Assembly: GCA_034440575.1 (NCBI GenBank)
Contig: JAOTOL010001637.1
Span: 2,101,501-2,165,500 of the forward strand
Length of the DNA: 64,000 nucleotides
From: Imbricaverruca yamaguchii
Taxonomy: Eukaryota > Arthropoda > Thecostraca > Neoverrucidae
Direction: 5' to 3'
Position numbers and translations under genes: made by a program. The notes beneath the pieces are model-generated. The model was given only the letters and a program-made list of their open reading frames with translations, had not been told where the DNA came from and ran no database searches. The first letter of the stretch is position 1. The number at the start of each line of letters is the position of its first letter. This document shows positions 12,989-27,204 of the stretch, piece by piece.

Positions 12989-15075
12989 ATATACCTAGCA
13001 TACCCCAAATACCAATTTATTCCCAGGATGTTTTCCACTTTACTTTGCCATCTTGAAATAGCATTAATTTCACAACTACTATTTCCCTTTTTTCCAGTTT
13101 TCCATGGACTTAGCCCATCCGCAAACAAAATAATCCAGAAACGGTTCATCGAAGAACTACTACCGGATATGGGGATTCTCTTAGTGCCAAAACAATTTTT
13201 CCCCTTTCACTTTGCATTGTGGCTCATTTTAATATTGTTTTGTTATTTATGTATGTTACCTTGAATTTCCGTCGATCAAGAGGGATTAAAAAGAGAACGG
13301 AAAGAAACAACATGTAACCATCATAGCAAACTCCACATTGTGATCAGTGATAAATGACCGATTTAATTATCGAGTTGAGAAAGCCTAAAATATGATTGCT
13401 TGTACTATTTAAAGTTGTCAAAGAAGACAATCACCACCAATACCAAAGCATACTTAGAAGAACCGCGAGAATATTATCACCACTCATTTGAAGTTCTGGG
13501 CAATCTTGCACCTACCTAGGTTGACACGAATAATATGTCTTGCTTGTCATTAACGCAGCAATGCTTGAATTTGTTATGGGTTTCACTTCCAACGTTGGGC
13601 GGGGGGGCTGACTGCCAAGTTCGAGGGGGAGCTGGAGCCCTCCCAGCTATGGCTCAACTTACCTGCATGCTCAACTAACCTCACTTCCCCTGAATAGGAT
13701 CCTACGCCACTGATACTAAGCAGACTGGACTATGCCGTTATTACCGTTATTGCGTTTTATAACGCAAATTCTTCGGAGCCTAGCGGTGCTGTCCGGCTAC
13801 TCACATTGATCAAAAATTATGCAGGTTGTTTGTGTAAAGGCCTTGTATCTTATGCTGTGCAGAGCCAAATGCCAATAAGTATTACTTTGAAGACATATTT
13901 TCACTAAGCAAAAACAAGTGTTAGATTCCCCCGCCGGTGTGTGTGGGGGGGGGGCGGGGTACGGATCATATTCTCGGAGACGTGTGCATCCGTAGTGGCG
14001 ACTCCATCATCCTCCGTCCGAGAGCGGGCTGGGTGATTCGATTACATACCACGGTAGTTTAGCCGGTTATTAAAGGTATCCGCCACGCCCTTCCCGTGCC
14101 AATTATTCCTGGTAATTCGAGGAAACAACCCTGTAGCACCGGGTAAGGCAGCCGACACCATTGAGAAACAGTTATCAGACTCGGCTCGATGGCGCCCGAT
14201 GTGACGTGAGCTAAAAAAATCCGTCATCTGTCATGACTGAAGACGTCACTACTGTCACTTCTGTCAATACTGTAAACTATAATCCTATGTGGTTGCGGAT
14301 TAAGCACCGTGGGACGCCACCGTTGCTAAGTTATCTCAAATCAAATGGAAAATGCGCCCATGCCAAATCTATCCGAACATTATGCGGTACAGAAAAGGGC
14401 GAAATGAAAATCAACTCTTCCAGCCGCGTTGATCACATCCATTCTATGCAGTAATAGTCATGACGTACAAGGAGGTGTCCGCCTAAATACATGTACACAT
14501 GCAGCAAAATAGTAACTTAAGGTATTCGTGACCTATTAGTAGGTCCGTGCATGTCGAACATGAGCATGCAAATGGGTGGAGAATGTATTACTGCAGGTAT
14601 TGCATCTGCAACATTCTGATTGAGGCACTGGTACATCGCTGTGAGACTGGTTGAGATACCGCGAGATATCCAACGGAAATATGCCCAGGAGTCATCAGAG
14701 ACCCGACCTATGCTCCAAATGCCCTGTCTTGACAGCTTAAAAGAACGCAGAGAACTGTTATTTGACGGCACAAAGCAGCTAAGTGATATGAAGCGTGATG
14801 TTTGCCTCCCAATGTTCGTCAGTGAGGAGTAATTTGGGGATAGACCCACCCCGATGTTCGCAAATGTGGAGTGCTTTGGTGACATGAGCCTGTAGCTCTG
14901 CTGTGCGACTCCGTGCGGTGCCTTTTCATCGTGATGGTGCAGTCGTCACTTTTGCTAGTTTCCTCTGCAGTAGTATCTAGCAGCACATGGCATGTGCTGC
15001 CAATAATGTGGTATACTTCTTTCTTTCTGATTATTAAGCGGAATCCACATTTGTCACGATCTGAGACATTGTACT
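12989..15075. other. Unique sequence without recognisable gene
   Basis: Short unconserved open frames only. A terminal motif ATCCTACGCCACTG at about 13700-13713 resembles the end of a hAT-type transposon, but no partner end was found. A G-run occurs near 13948. A duplicated CCAATGTTCGTCAGTGAGGA-like phrase occurs near 14810-14860. Confidence 0.5.
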
Positions 15076-15079
15076 GGGC

Positions 15080-15880
15080 CAGCCGGGCTCTGCACATAGC
15101 CGAAGGAGATGTGCAGCCGAGCTCAACACACGGCCGATGGAGATGTGCAGCCGAGCTCAACACAGCCGGCGGAGATGTGCAGCCGAGCTCAGCACACGGC
15201 CGGCGGAGATGGGCAGCCGAGCTCAGCACAGCCGGAGGAGATGGTCAGTCGAGCTCAGCACAGCCGGAGGAGATGGCCAGCCGAGCTCAATACACGGCCG
15301 ATGGAGATGGGCAGCCGAGCTCAACACACGGCCGGCGGAGATGGCCAGCCGAGCTCAACACACGGCCGGCGGAGATGGACAGCCGAGCTCAACACACGAC
15401 CGGAGGAGATGGCCAGCCGAGCTCAACACAGCCGGAGGAGATGGACAGCCGAGCTCAACACAGCCGGAGGAGATGGACAGCCGAGCTCAACACAGCCGGA
15501 GGAGATGGCCAGCCGAGCTCAACACACGGCCGGAGGAGATGGGCAGCCGAGCTCAACACACGGCCGGAGGAGATGGCCAGCCGAGCTCAACACAGCCGGA
15601 GGAGATGGCCAGCCGAGCTCAACACAGCCGGAGGAGATGGCCAGCCGAGCTCAACACAGCCGGAGGAGATGGCCAGCCGAGCTCAACACAGCCGGAGGAG
15701 ATGGCCAGCCGAGCTCAACACAGCCGGAGGAGATGGCCAGCCGAGCTCAACACACGGCCGGCGGAGATGGGCAGCCGAGCTCAGCACAACCAAAGGAGAT
15801 GGCCAGCCGAGCTCAACACAGCCGGAGGAGATGGGCAGCCGAGCTCAACACGGCCGGCGGAGATGGGCAGCGCTGGTCTT
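15080..15880. repeat. 32/34-bp satellite, about 24 units
   Basis: The unit core AGATGGCCAGCCGAGCTCAA is followed by CACAGCCGGAGG (32 bp) or CACACGGCCGGCGG (34 bp). Because 32 is not a multiple of three, the array rotates through all three plus-strand frames with no stops, which explains overlapping frames of up to 500 codons here. Each unit holds a SacI-type GAGCTC. Confidence 0.95.
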
Positions 15881-17228
<1,348 letters not shown>

Positions 17229-17479
17229 ATTTTGTCCTATGCATCAACATGAAGAGAAGACAAACGAAGCTGGGCTTCTTTTTGATAGTGGCACACGTAC
17301 CTAATATTTTATCCATGTGGTTTTCCTCCTCCAGTCGAGTCCTCGACAGGTAGCCACACACTGGTCGGAACCAAACGCTGACTTGAACCAGTAACTGTAG
17401 TGCTATTCACCAAACCGGCTTTGAGAATGTAGCCATGGCAGTGGCATTGATTGAAGAGAAATGGGAGGCAGTTATCACC

Positions 17480-18560
17480 AGCCGCACCGTCTGTTGTCGC
17501 CTGACTGCTCCCTTATAATATGACTGTCCTGTTGTCGCCTGACTGCTCCCTTATAATCTGACTGTCCAGCTGTCACCTGACTGTTCTCTTATCACCTGAC
17601 TGTCCTGTTACCACCTGACTGCTCCCTTATCACCTGACTGTCCTGTTATCACCTGACTGCTTCCTTATAATCAGACTGTCCTGTTGTCGCCTGACTGCTC
17701 CCTTTATACCTGTTTCTGTTTAATTCTGTCCTGTTGTCGCCTGACTGCTCCCTTATAATCTGACTGTCCTGTTGTCGACTGACTGCTCCCTTATAATCTG
17801 ACTGTCCTGTTGTCCCTGCGCTGCTCCCTTATACCTGACTGTCCTTTTTTATTAATCTCACTGTCCTGTTGTCGCCTGACTGCTCCCTTATCACCTGACT
17901 GTCCTGTTGTCACCTGACTGCTCCCTTATAATCTGACTGTCCTGTTGTCGCCTGACTGCTCCCTTATAATCTGACTGTCCTGTTATCACCTGACTGCTCC
18001 CTTATAATCTGACTGTCCTGTTGTCACCTGACTGCTCCCTTATCACCTGACTGTCCTGTTGTCACCTGACTGCTCCCTTATCACCTGACTGTCCTGTTGT
18101 CGCCTGACTGCTCCCTTATAATCTGACTGTCCTGTTATCACCTGACTGCTCCCTTATCTGACTGTCCTGTTGTCGCCTGACTGCCTTTTTACTGACTGTC
18201 CTGTTGTTATCTACTGACTGTCCTATGTCACCTGACTGTCCTGTTGTCACCTGACTGCTCCCTTATCACCTGACTGTCCTGTTGTCGCCTGACTGCTCCC
18301 TTATAAACTGACTGTCCTGTTGTCGCCTGACTGCTCCCTTATAAACTGACTGTCCTGTTGTCACCTGACTGCTCCCTTATAATCTGACTGTCCTGTTGTC
18401 GCCTGACTGTTCTCTTATCACCTGACTGTCCTGTTGTCGCCTGACTGCTCCCTTATAAACTGACTGTCCTGTTGTCACCTGACTGCTCCCTTATAATCTG
18501 ACTGTCCTGTTGTCGCCTGACTGTTCTCTTATCATCTGGCTGTTCCCTTATCCCCGGTTG
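17480..18560. repeat. 38-bp satellite (CTGACTGTCCTGTTGTCGCC units)
   Basis: The 38-bp unit pairs CTGACTGTCCTGTTGTC with CTGACTGCTCCCTTATAAT, so it is a diverged dimer of about 19 bp. ATAATC and ATCACC variants of the second half are intermixed. A few units are truncated near 17700, 17830 and 18180-18230. Stops (TGA, TAA) keep it closed in most frames. Confidence 0.93.
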
Positions 18561-19805
18561 TGATATGACTGTGATGAGATCACCTGATGGTGCTGCTGCC
18601 ATCTAACTGTCCTGCTGTTATCTGAGTGTTACCTCATCAGCTGACTGCCCTGATGTCACCAGACGGTGCTGCTGTCAGCTGACTGTCCTGCTATTTGCTA
18701 GAATTTCTGATGTCACCTGATTGCCCTGCAGTCACATCACTGCCCCGTTGTCCGGTGATTATCCTATTTTCAGGTGACTGCCTTGTTACCAGCTGGATGT
18801 TCTACTGTCGGACTCAAATCCAACACTAACAGTCAACATCGCATATGAGTGCCAGTCGGATTTACACATCAGCAACAGACGACGTCTAAGCAGACAGTAC
18901 TCGTGGAAGAATAGGGCCTCCGCAAATAGGAATAGGTTACCGCATGGTCACGAGAGAACAGAGTGCCATGTAAATAAGTTCCGATAGTGTGTGAGCTTAC
19001 ATTGTAGTTTTGCATTCAACCAGAGTTCATTTGTTGCAGAACACATTGAAATTATAAGCCGAGTACATCTCCCACTTCTCTGACCCACGGTATATTATGT
19101 GTACAAGCACACGCACACACAGTGTAGAATAGAGGGAGCATGAGGTCATGTCCCATACTTTGCGCCCATCCAGGGTCAAAGGGACCGTTGAACGCGCGCT
19201 TTAGCATAGGCGCCGACGAAGTACACAATGTAGGTGGCTCCAGACGACCTCCGAACGGCCGGTAAGGGCCCAGTGCAGGCTTGAAGGACCCCTGGATCGA
19301 CATGAACCACCGACGGAAGGGGCCCGGGCTGGTGGAGAGGATTCCAGGCCGACGAAAATGTCCCTGGAGGTGACGAAGAACTTCCACGGGCACACGTCGC
19401 GGACCCCGGTCCAGACCAATTTGAAGGGCCTCTAGGTCAACGGAAGGGACCCGGAGCACTGGAAGGGCCCCAGTCCTGACGGAGATGGTCTGACCAGTAA
19501 AGAGGGCCCCTGAACCAACGAAGAGGGCCCCTGAGCCGACGGAGAGGATAACTGAGCCGACATGGATGGTCTCGAGTTGATATAGAGTACTTGGTTCCAA
19601 GGACGAACACATAATTTTCATAAAGAGAGCGCACACAATTTTTTTAACGGGCGCCTGGGAGACTGGGCTGTCTTTAAGTGATATGGACCCTGTCATTGGC
19701 TACTCAAGAACCCTCCACATTGGCTCAGAGGACCTATTCATTTGCCGGTGCCCTCTGAAAACTTACTCGACGCCGCCAAAAAACCAGTGAAGGCTAACAC
19801 CAGTT
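18561..19805. other. Decayed satellite flank and degenerate GGGCCC-rich segment
   Basis: 18561-18810 still shows diverged GACTGTCCTGCTGTCA-like units from the 38-bp array. 19260-19580 has loosely periodic phrases such as GAGGGCCCCTGAACCAACGA and GAGGGCCCCTGAGCCGACGG. The 214-codon minus-strand frame across it is repetitive and not a recognised protein. Confidence 0.55.
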
Positions 19806-20225
19806 TCGATGTGCCAACCATGTCACCAGCCATGGTGCATCAGCCGTGTCACCAGCCATGGTACAGCAGCCATGTCACCAGCCGTGGTACGGCAACCATG
19901 TCAACAGTCATGGTGCATCAGCCGTGTCACCAGCTATGGTACAGCAGCCATGTCACCAGCCGTAGTACGGCAGCCATGTCAACAACCATGGTAAGGCAGC
20001 CATGTCACCAGTCATGGTACGGCAGCCATGTCACCTGCCATGGTACGGCAGCCATGTCACCAGCCATGGTACGGCAGCCATGTCGCCAGCCATGGTAAGG
20101 CAGCCATGTCACCAGTTATGGTGCGCCAGCCATGTCACCAGCCATGGTACGGCAGCCATGTCACCAGCCATGGTACGGCAGCCATGTCACCAGCCATGGT
20201 ACAGCAGCCATGTCAACAACCATGG
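19806..20225. repeat. 26-bp satellite, about 16 units
   Basis: The unit is CAGCCATGTCACCAGCCATG followed by GTACGG, with TCAACAACC and GTGCATCAGCCGTG variants. The 26-bp period rotates reading frame, giving overlapping stop-free plus-strand frames. Confidence 0.93.
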
Positions 20226-21060
20226 TGCGCGGTACCTGCAATACAGCCCAGACACATTCCGAGCGCTTCACCTCCCCACTTCTCCGATCAAAGCAAATCA
20301 TAATAGAAGCACTAAGGTTCTAGGATACCAAAATTATGGATGCACACCCCTCCCACTTTGTCAAATCCTGAACCCGCCACTTCACGCACACACGTCCACA
20401 TGCACCCCCACATACACACACACATGCATATATATATATATATGCATGTATGTGTGCACAGCATCGTTCTCAGCAAATCATACAAAGCACATGTCAATTC
20501 CACAATAGGATGTTTCCGCCTCGGCCCCGTTATAACATGAAAACAAGCGGTAGCAATTGTCGCCGTGTCTCTGCCATCGACGCTCCGCCTGTGGATTACG
20601 CTTCACAGAGCTGGCCTTTGTGCGCACCTTTGTCTTTAAGACCTAAATCTGTCACGGACCAACCCTTCCCTTCTTCCCCTTTGAGGTCGTTTCTATTTGT
20701 TCCCCGTTCCTTGTGCAGCCCCAGCACGAGCTTACGCGGAAGAGCCCGGCTGGCGGAGACGAAAAATAGCCGGCCGAATCATTGGCTGACAGATAGCCAC
20801 ACAGCGACGGTCGCCAATAATACCGCAACGTAATTAGACCCGTAACTAAACACTCGATTGCTATCTGGTCGCGGCTGGTTCACACCTCGGCCCTCGATAG
20901 CATCTGTATTATGGGGTCGGCAGCGGTGGCCAACATCTGAATCCTATCTGGGCGTCTATCGGCTGGCGCGTGGCTGGCGGGAACTGGCGGGGCCAGATGG
21001 CCCCTCAGCCCTGCGTCCGCGCCACCGCGAGCCGCCGGAGAGACAGGAGGAGGCGACACC
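20226..21060. other. Unique sequence with small microsatellites, then GC-rich
   Basis: CA-rich and TA-rich simple sequence lies at about 20380-20455. From 20560 the DNA becomes CpG-rich and leads directly into the next satellite. No gene was recognised. Confidence 0.5.
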
Positions 21061-21064
21061 GCGG

Positions 21065-21478
21065 CGCCGCCAGCTGGTAATCCCGCCAGCAGCCGCGGCG
21101 CCGCCAGCTGGTAATCCCGCCAGCAGCCGCGGCGCCACCAGCTGGTAATCCCGCCAGCAGCCGCGGCGCCACCAGCTGGTAATCCCGCCAGCAGCCGCGG
21201 CGCCACAGTGGAACCCGCCAGCAGCCGCGGCGCCACCAGCTGGTAATCCCGCCAGCAGCCGCGGCGCCACCAGCTGGTAATCCCGGGGGGCGCCCCGTGG
21301 TAATCCCGCCAGACGGCCCGTGGTAATCCCGCCAGCAGCCGCGGCGCCACCAGCTGGTAATCCCGCCAGCAGCCGCGGCGCCACCAGCTGGTAATCCCGC
21401 CAGCAGCCGCGGCGCTACCAGCTGGTAATCCCGCCAGCAGGCGCGGCGCCACCAGCTGGTAATCCCGCCAGCAGGCAC
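21065..21478. repeat. 34-bp GC-rich satellite, about 12 units
   Basis: The unit combines CGCCAGCAGCCGCGGCGCCA with CCAGCTGGTAATCC. It is rich in small palindromes (CCGCGG, GGCGCC, CAGCTG). Two shortened units occur at 21190-21215 and 21283-21330. Confidence 0.93.
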
Positions 21479-21780
21479 GGCGTCAGTCACACGGCGCCAT
21501 TCACACGGCGCCAGTCACACGGTGTCAGTCACACGGCGCCAGTCACACGGCGCCAGTCACACAGTGTCAGTCACACGGCGCCAGTCACACGGTGTCAGTC
21601 ACACGGTGTCAGTCACACGGCGTCAGTCACACGGTGTCAGTCACACGACGCCAGTCACACGGCGCCAGTCACACGGCGCCAGTCACACGGCGCCAGTCAC
21701 ACGGTGTCGGTCACACGGTGTCAGTCGCACGGTGTCAGTCAAACGATGTCAGTCACACGGTCAGTCACGTATCTGTCGTC
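21479..21780. repeat. 14-bp satellite (AGTCACACGGYGYC), about 21 units
   Basis: Two alternating versions, AGTCACACGGCGCC and AGTCACACGGTGTC, differ by transitions at the CpG positions. The array abuts the 34-bp array, sharing GGCGCC at the junction. Confidence 0.93.
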
Positions 21781-22345
21781 ACGGACCTGCAATCATAGCA
21801 CCGTAATCACAGGATCGTGATCACGAAACCGTAGGCAAGGGGTCGCAGCTTCGTGACGTAATGACGAGACCGTACTTATTGTATCATACGCGACGGACTG
21901 CAATCACGAGATAGCAGCCACGAGACGTAACTGAAAGACCGCGATCACGGGACCATTCCTATGGGATCGCAATGGGACCATAATCACGAGACCGTAGCCG
22001 ACAGACGGACATACAAAACGTAATCGGAGACTGTAATCACGGGACCTTAGGCAAGGGACCACTGTGATGGGACCATAGTCGCGGGACTGTGGGCAAGGGA
22101 CCATTGCGACGGGAACAACGGGTCGCGGGACAGTAATCACGGGATCGTTGCCACAGGATCGTTGTAATGGGTCATAGTCAAGGGACTGCAATCACGAGAC
22201 CGTAGTCAAGGGACTGTAATCACGAGATCGTAGTCAAGGGACCATAATCACGAGACCGTAGTCAAGGGACCGTAATCACGAGACCGTAGTCAAGGGACCG
22301 TAATCACGAGACCGTAATCACGAGACGCGACCACAGCACTGTGAT
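21781..22345. repeat. Diverged 14/28-bp satellite (TAATCACGAGACCG)
   Basis: The unit pairs GTAGTCAAGGGACC with GTAATCACGAGACC (28 bp, two 14-bp halves). It is cleanest at 22180-22325 and degenerate on the left. The shared 14-bp half-period and TCAC core suggest descent from the adjacent 14-bp array. Confidence 0.8.
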
Positions 22346-24205
22346 CGAGCGACCGAGCTCAGGAGATTATACCGTGAAATAATTACAAGCCATGAATTCC
22401 CAGAAGGAAGCTGCGGGCTTTGAAGGAGTGGAGGCATAGGACGATATGAAGACATAGGAAGATACGGGGACGTAGTAGTGCTTGCTAAATGCTATTTTCT
22501 TTGTAAGTAGGATGTTGGAGAGGCGGGTGATGCGGGGAATGTTAAACCTGCGTCTGCGCCACTACAGTTCCAGTAAAGCATCCAACTCTTTCAGGTCGGT
22601 CAAGGTCAAACGACGCGAGCAGTCGTGCAAACGATAGCGCAGCGCTTCACAAGAACATCTTGATGATGCTGCTGCTGATGACAATGATAAACCTGTATTG
22701 TAAGCGTGGTACTCCACGCATCACGTGACTTCCATGCTGCATTTTTAGATCAAGTGGGTGAATCTCTCAAAATGAAGCCAGTCTAGCGGAATCCATCCAT
22801 GTCCAGATCTCACACAAATAACAGCTGGTACAACATCTGATGCGTGCATCTGCGGTACAGGATCCCATTGGTAGGTTAAACCATCTGTTTCGCACCGGTG
22901 GAGACCACTTTTCGCCCCTGAAAATGGCCACCCGACCAGCCAGCAAGTGGCCGTGTCCGGCGGCCGGCTGGCCGCATGGGAAGTCGATCGATTTTCGCCG
23001 ATTGTGGAGGTTAGGTTAGGTTAGGTTAGGTTGCTGCCGTACGGATATTAAATTTAAAACATTAAACGTCAAGGATGTGCTAGATGCTTGTCCATTAAGA
23101 GGTGAAAATGTGACATCTCATCCAATTCTTTGCACAATATAGTTGCAAAGACATCTGTAATGGTGAGGAACTTTCACACCTTACCAAGGCCAGGTTTGTT
23201 GTGGTCTGTTCTCAACGTTTTCACCTTCAGACACAAAATTCGATGCGATAATTGCCAACTAAGGCATTCGTAGTGTCGGTTTCATTAGAGCCCAGAGCAG
23301 ACAATAGCCGCCGCTGATTAGACAGCCGCCAGGTAAGAATGTGACGTTATCTGTCTGTGCAGCAGACATCGCCATGAGAACGTCTATATCAGCTGGTCCG
23401 GACGGTTTGACGTGACTCACGCAACGCGGTGCGCCGTGAACTCCGACTCAATTAAGTGGTGCTCGCAATAGTGAAACACAATTCGTGGTAGCCATGTACA
23501 TATAAGTGGCATAATTATATTCATCGATATCGGGACATGTTGTCACAACATAGCTTGCACCTTATTTATGCACATTTCGCCTCAGCTCACTATGTAGGTA
23601 GCATCCCGAGCAAAATCTACCCGCAGTTGTACATTGTGCTTTCATTCTCCATGATAGATGCCCAGGCACTTCGTAACAATGGGGCTGGCCCGATAGAGGA
23701 GGCAGAGCTTATCGAATCGAACCGACAGACAGTGACTAATTGGGGCAGATCATAATTACATTTATCTCTTAATAGTTGCCCCTAGACGACGCTTTCTGAA
23801 GCTGTCTGCGTAATGGCTCCCCTTAGTCGGCTTGGCTCAGCACCTGCTCAGGCTGCCGAAGGAATCTAAAATCTTGAAACGTGCAAAAACATGGGATCTC
23901 ATTAGAACGAAACATGCTTGATAGGCGTGACATACAGTACTAGCTTAATTTATACTATTGATCAAAATTCTCGATAAAGTGAAAAGTAATGGCTAAAATC
24001 GGATTACTTGGATAAAAACAAATTGAATGCATCGCACGCATTATCTTAGGAAACCGGCAAACGAGTGGGTTTCCTTGGATGCCTCAGATTAATGCGATAA
24101 ACGAAAGCATTATTTTTGGAAATAGCATTGGTTTACTCAAGGTTCGCACATTTACGCGAATTACCCTGACGTACTAGCACGCAAGCTTTCTCCAATTTAG
24201 GGGAG
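22346..24205. other. Unique sequence without recognisable gene
   Basis: Contains an interstitial TTAGG run and otherwise only short frames. No RNA gene or domain was recognised. Confidence 0.5.
23009..23032 (+). repeat. Interstitial (TTAGG)n telomere-type repeat
   Basis: Four to five tandem GGTTA units match the canonical arthropod telomere repeat TTAGG. This run is very short and lies between unique sequences, so it is an interstitial trace and not a chromosome end. It supports an arthropod source but does not prove it. Confidence 0.7.
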
Positions 24206-24715
24206 CATAACCCGAGACCTCACAAGCCACCACCTCATAAACCATCATTTCACAAGGCACGACCCCATACGCCACGACCTAACAAGTCACCGTCTCGCAA
24301 GGCGTGACCTTACGAGCTACGACATCACAAGCCACAACCTAACAAGCCATAACCTAAGAAGCTACAACCTAACAAGCCACAACCAAACAAGCCACAATAT
24401 AACAGGCCACAACATAACAAGCCACAACATAGCAAGCCACAACATAGCAAGCCACAACATAACAAGCAACAACATAACAAGCCACAACATAACAAGCCAC
24501 AGCATAACAAGCGACAAGATAACAAGCCACAACATAACAAGCAACAACATAGCTAACAACAACATAACAAGCCACAACATGACAAGCCACAACATGACAA
24601 GCCACAACATGACAAGCCACAACATAACAAGCCACAGCCTTGCAAGCACGTCCTCAAGAGCCACCACCTCACAAGCCACAGCCTTAAAAGCCACAGCCTC
24701 ACAACCCACGACCAG
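24206..24715. repeat. 15-bp satellite (ACAAGCCACAACATA), about 33 units
   Basis: Clean ACAAGCCACAACATA units lie in the centre (24390-24630) and diverged ACAAGCCACVACCTC-like units at both edges. As the period is 3n, five-residue repeat frames are open on the minus strand (up to 148 codons). I take these to be artefacts. Confidence 0.93.
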
Positions 24716-24782
24716 TGACGTGCTTCTGGCCGGTGCATCATGCATGGGTGTGCAGTACGGCGTAGCACAATGATCAAAACTG

Positions 24783-24832
24783 AACAGGTATGTATCGTTA
24801 ACCAGCAAGTCAACAGGTATGTATCGTTAACC
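24783..24832. repeat. 29-bp-period tandem duplication
   Basis: AACAGGTATGTATCGTTAAC occurs at 24783 and again at 24812, separated by GCAAGTC. It is a simple local duplication. Confidence 0.85.
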
Positions 24833-24965
24833 CGATTCGTGTCGGGCGCGTTATCCGATTGCTGGCACGATCCTGCCGCATGATCCCGAGTACACCCGAG
24901 GTGTTAGCAGAAGCTTACGCGTCCACGCAATTGTGGACGAAGCTCCCCATCAGCCAACTAAGAGA

Positions 24966-24992
24966 GTGAGAGAGAGAGAGAGAGAGAGAGAA
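24966..24992. repeat. (GA)n microsatellite
   Basis: About 13 GA units, followed by purine-rich sequence. Confidence 0.9.
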
Positions 24993-27200
24993 AGGGGAGG
25001 GGGAAGAGAGATAAAGGGAAAGATGGATACGGAAACAGATCGATATATATATATGCATGCATACTGGTAGACACAGAAACACACAGACTGCAGACAGACA
25101 GCGAGAGCCCATATTGTGTTACATGTTGAGATAAGCCACAATAATAGGCACTTATGGAAGTGTTGCATAGCTACGTGTAGGTGTCTTGCTATTTGTTATG
25201 AAACGTAACAGGAAACAGTCTTAATAAGAAATGAGAACAACTATAACAGTCCCATTAAGGTGTGTTCTATTCTGTTCTAATTTTCTATAATTAATTTCAA
25301 CCAGAGCCTCTCGCTTCATTTTTACTTGAGATATATGAACATTGAAGCGCCACTCATGCCTCTATAAACACTAAGCCATCATCACAACTTCCTCTCTACC
25401 TCACAACCCAACTCAACATCCATTTTGATGATAAAAACGGAATGCAATGGGAAACATAACGGGCACCAGCGGTCTTTGTCTCCCTGACATCCGATTAATG
25501 TGAGACAATCGGCTCTGACGGTATTAGTGCTCGATCTTCTGAAGGAATGCGTTTGGGAACCGACTGAGGAGCTGTGCAAAATATTTTACATTTCCTTTCC
25601 TAATTACACCTCTCCATGGAACTGCAAGATGCAAGTATTTTCGCAATCTTAAAAAGGAGTCTAGAAATATTTATGATAATTGCAGACCAGATTCTTTGCC
25701 TCCCGCTGTGGGAAAGTGTTCCAAAATGTGACTTGAATACAACTATATGGTAAATCCTAACCAATTATTTTAATCTCATCGAGGTAGCACACGTGCAGGC
25801 ATATCTTTCCCCTTCCCAGCATGGTTTTGCTCTCCGCCGATCCCTTACCCGCCTGTGGGAAATCGGTGTCACTCGTGGCGACGGATTAAGCAAACCGATG
25901 CTCAGCCGACTTTGGGGAGTGAACAAAAAGCTGCTCAATAAATATTATCTGATTTGGATGGCTGGGGCCTAAGCTTGAGTTTGAAACCATGTTTTCTCGC
26001 TAAGATGGTTATAGGTTTCCCTTAAATCGGGAATGAAGGTTAACTTTTCCCTAAATCAGACCATCTTCAGAGGATGGCCCATTGATGTGTCCCTGGCTTC
26101 CCCACTGCACCCCTGCCCCTCCTGTATGATCAACACAGTCGAGGCGCTCCTAAGCCCAAACAACCAAATAGCCACTGCATCCCACCCTGTTTCGCCTCGC
26201 GTCACCGGAGTAGTTCTTCGCTCACAGGGCCAAAGACACCGAGACAGCTCGCCGTGTGCACAAGTGTTACGGCGGGAAGCTGAAAGCATGCGCGTGACTT
26301 TCCCACAGGGCAGGTTGCATGCAGAGACGATTTACATATATCAGAGTGATTCAAGCTATGTTTTTGCAGCTCCAATGGTGTATCTACCTTCAAATATTTG
26401 CAAAATCACACTCAATTACTGCCAACCTTGTCCATCATGAAAAAAAATCGCGCTGCCATATCGCCTCCCGCCCACCACACCACACTCAGCCGGCTGCACA
26501 GCGGACGATCTCGCATCTGAGGCCTTCCCAACGCGCAGATCGCCCGGTGGTCGCAACGCAGCCATGAGCTTCCGCTCCGGTCGTCTGTCACCCACGGAGG
26601 AGCCCGGAGCCTCCGAACGCCTCTCCGGCCACCTGAGCGACGTCCACCACGGACGGCCGCCGCGGCCACGCGACCGTGCTGCAGACGGCCGCGGGGGTCC
26701 TTCCGGGGTGGCGACGCGGCCGGCGCGGCCGGCGCCGGCGGGGCCTCACCATCGGTCACGGCGCCGGAAGTCTGCCGACACGTCGCCGCCGTCCGCCTCC
26801 CGGCCGCCTCACGGCGCGCCAAACGCCACCCGTCGCCATGGGGCGCCGACCCGCCCAACTATCACCACCATAAATAATTACCGGGCCGCGCGCCGGCACC
26901 CACTGGCCGCCGGCCGGCCGTGCTGACAAGAGCCGCTCGGACGTGACCTTTTTGTGCGCGCGCACCGCTGCGAGTGTCGCCCGCGCCGGACGCGTAGTTA
27001 TGGCAACACGACGTTTTGGGCTCAACATTAGTCATAAAGTGGAATATCAAAACGGCAGGGGGGCCGCCTGCCACGACCGCACGAAAAACTTGTGTTGCTG
27101 CCGGTGCGCGGCCGGCGGCGCACGGAACTGCGCCGTTATTGTCGCTGCAGCACTGCCGCGCCGCGGGAGGCTGATGCATGGCTACCACTGGGTCCGTGTC
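24993..27200. other. Unique sequence; CpG-rich from about 26480
   Basis: The left part is mixed with no gene recognised. 26480-27200 is very CpG-rich with overlapping low-complexity frames on both strands (Arg, Pro and Ala rich) and ends at the next satellite. It may be a CpG island or promoter, but no recognisable exon was found. Confidence 0.45.
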
Positions 27201-27204
27201 GCGC

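Noticed and set aside
13697..13713. hAT-type right terminus (ATCCTACGCCACTG)
   Set aside because: No matching left terminus or 8-bp duplication was found in the window.
26412..26926. Arg/Pro/Ala-rich overlapping frames in CpG-rich DNA
   Set aside because: Typical of GC-rich non-coding DNA where stops are rare; both strands are equally open and no domain is seen.
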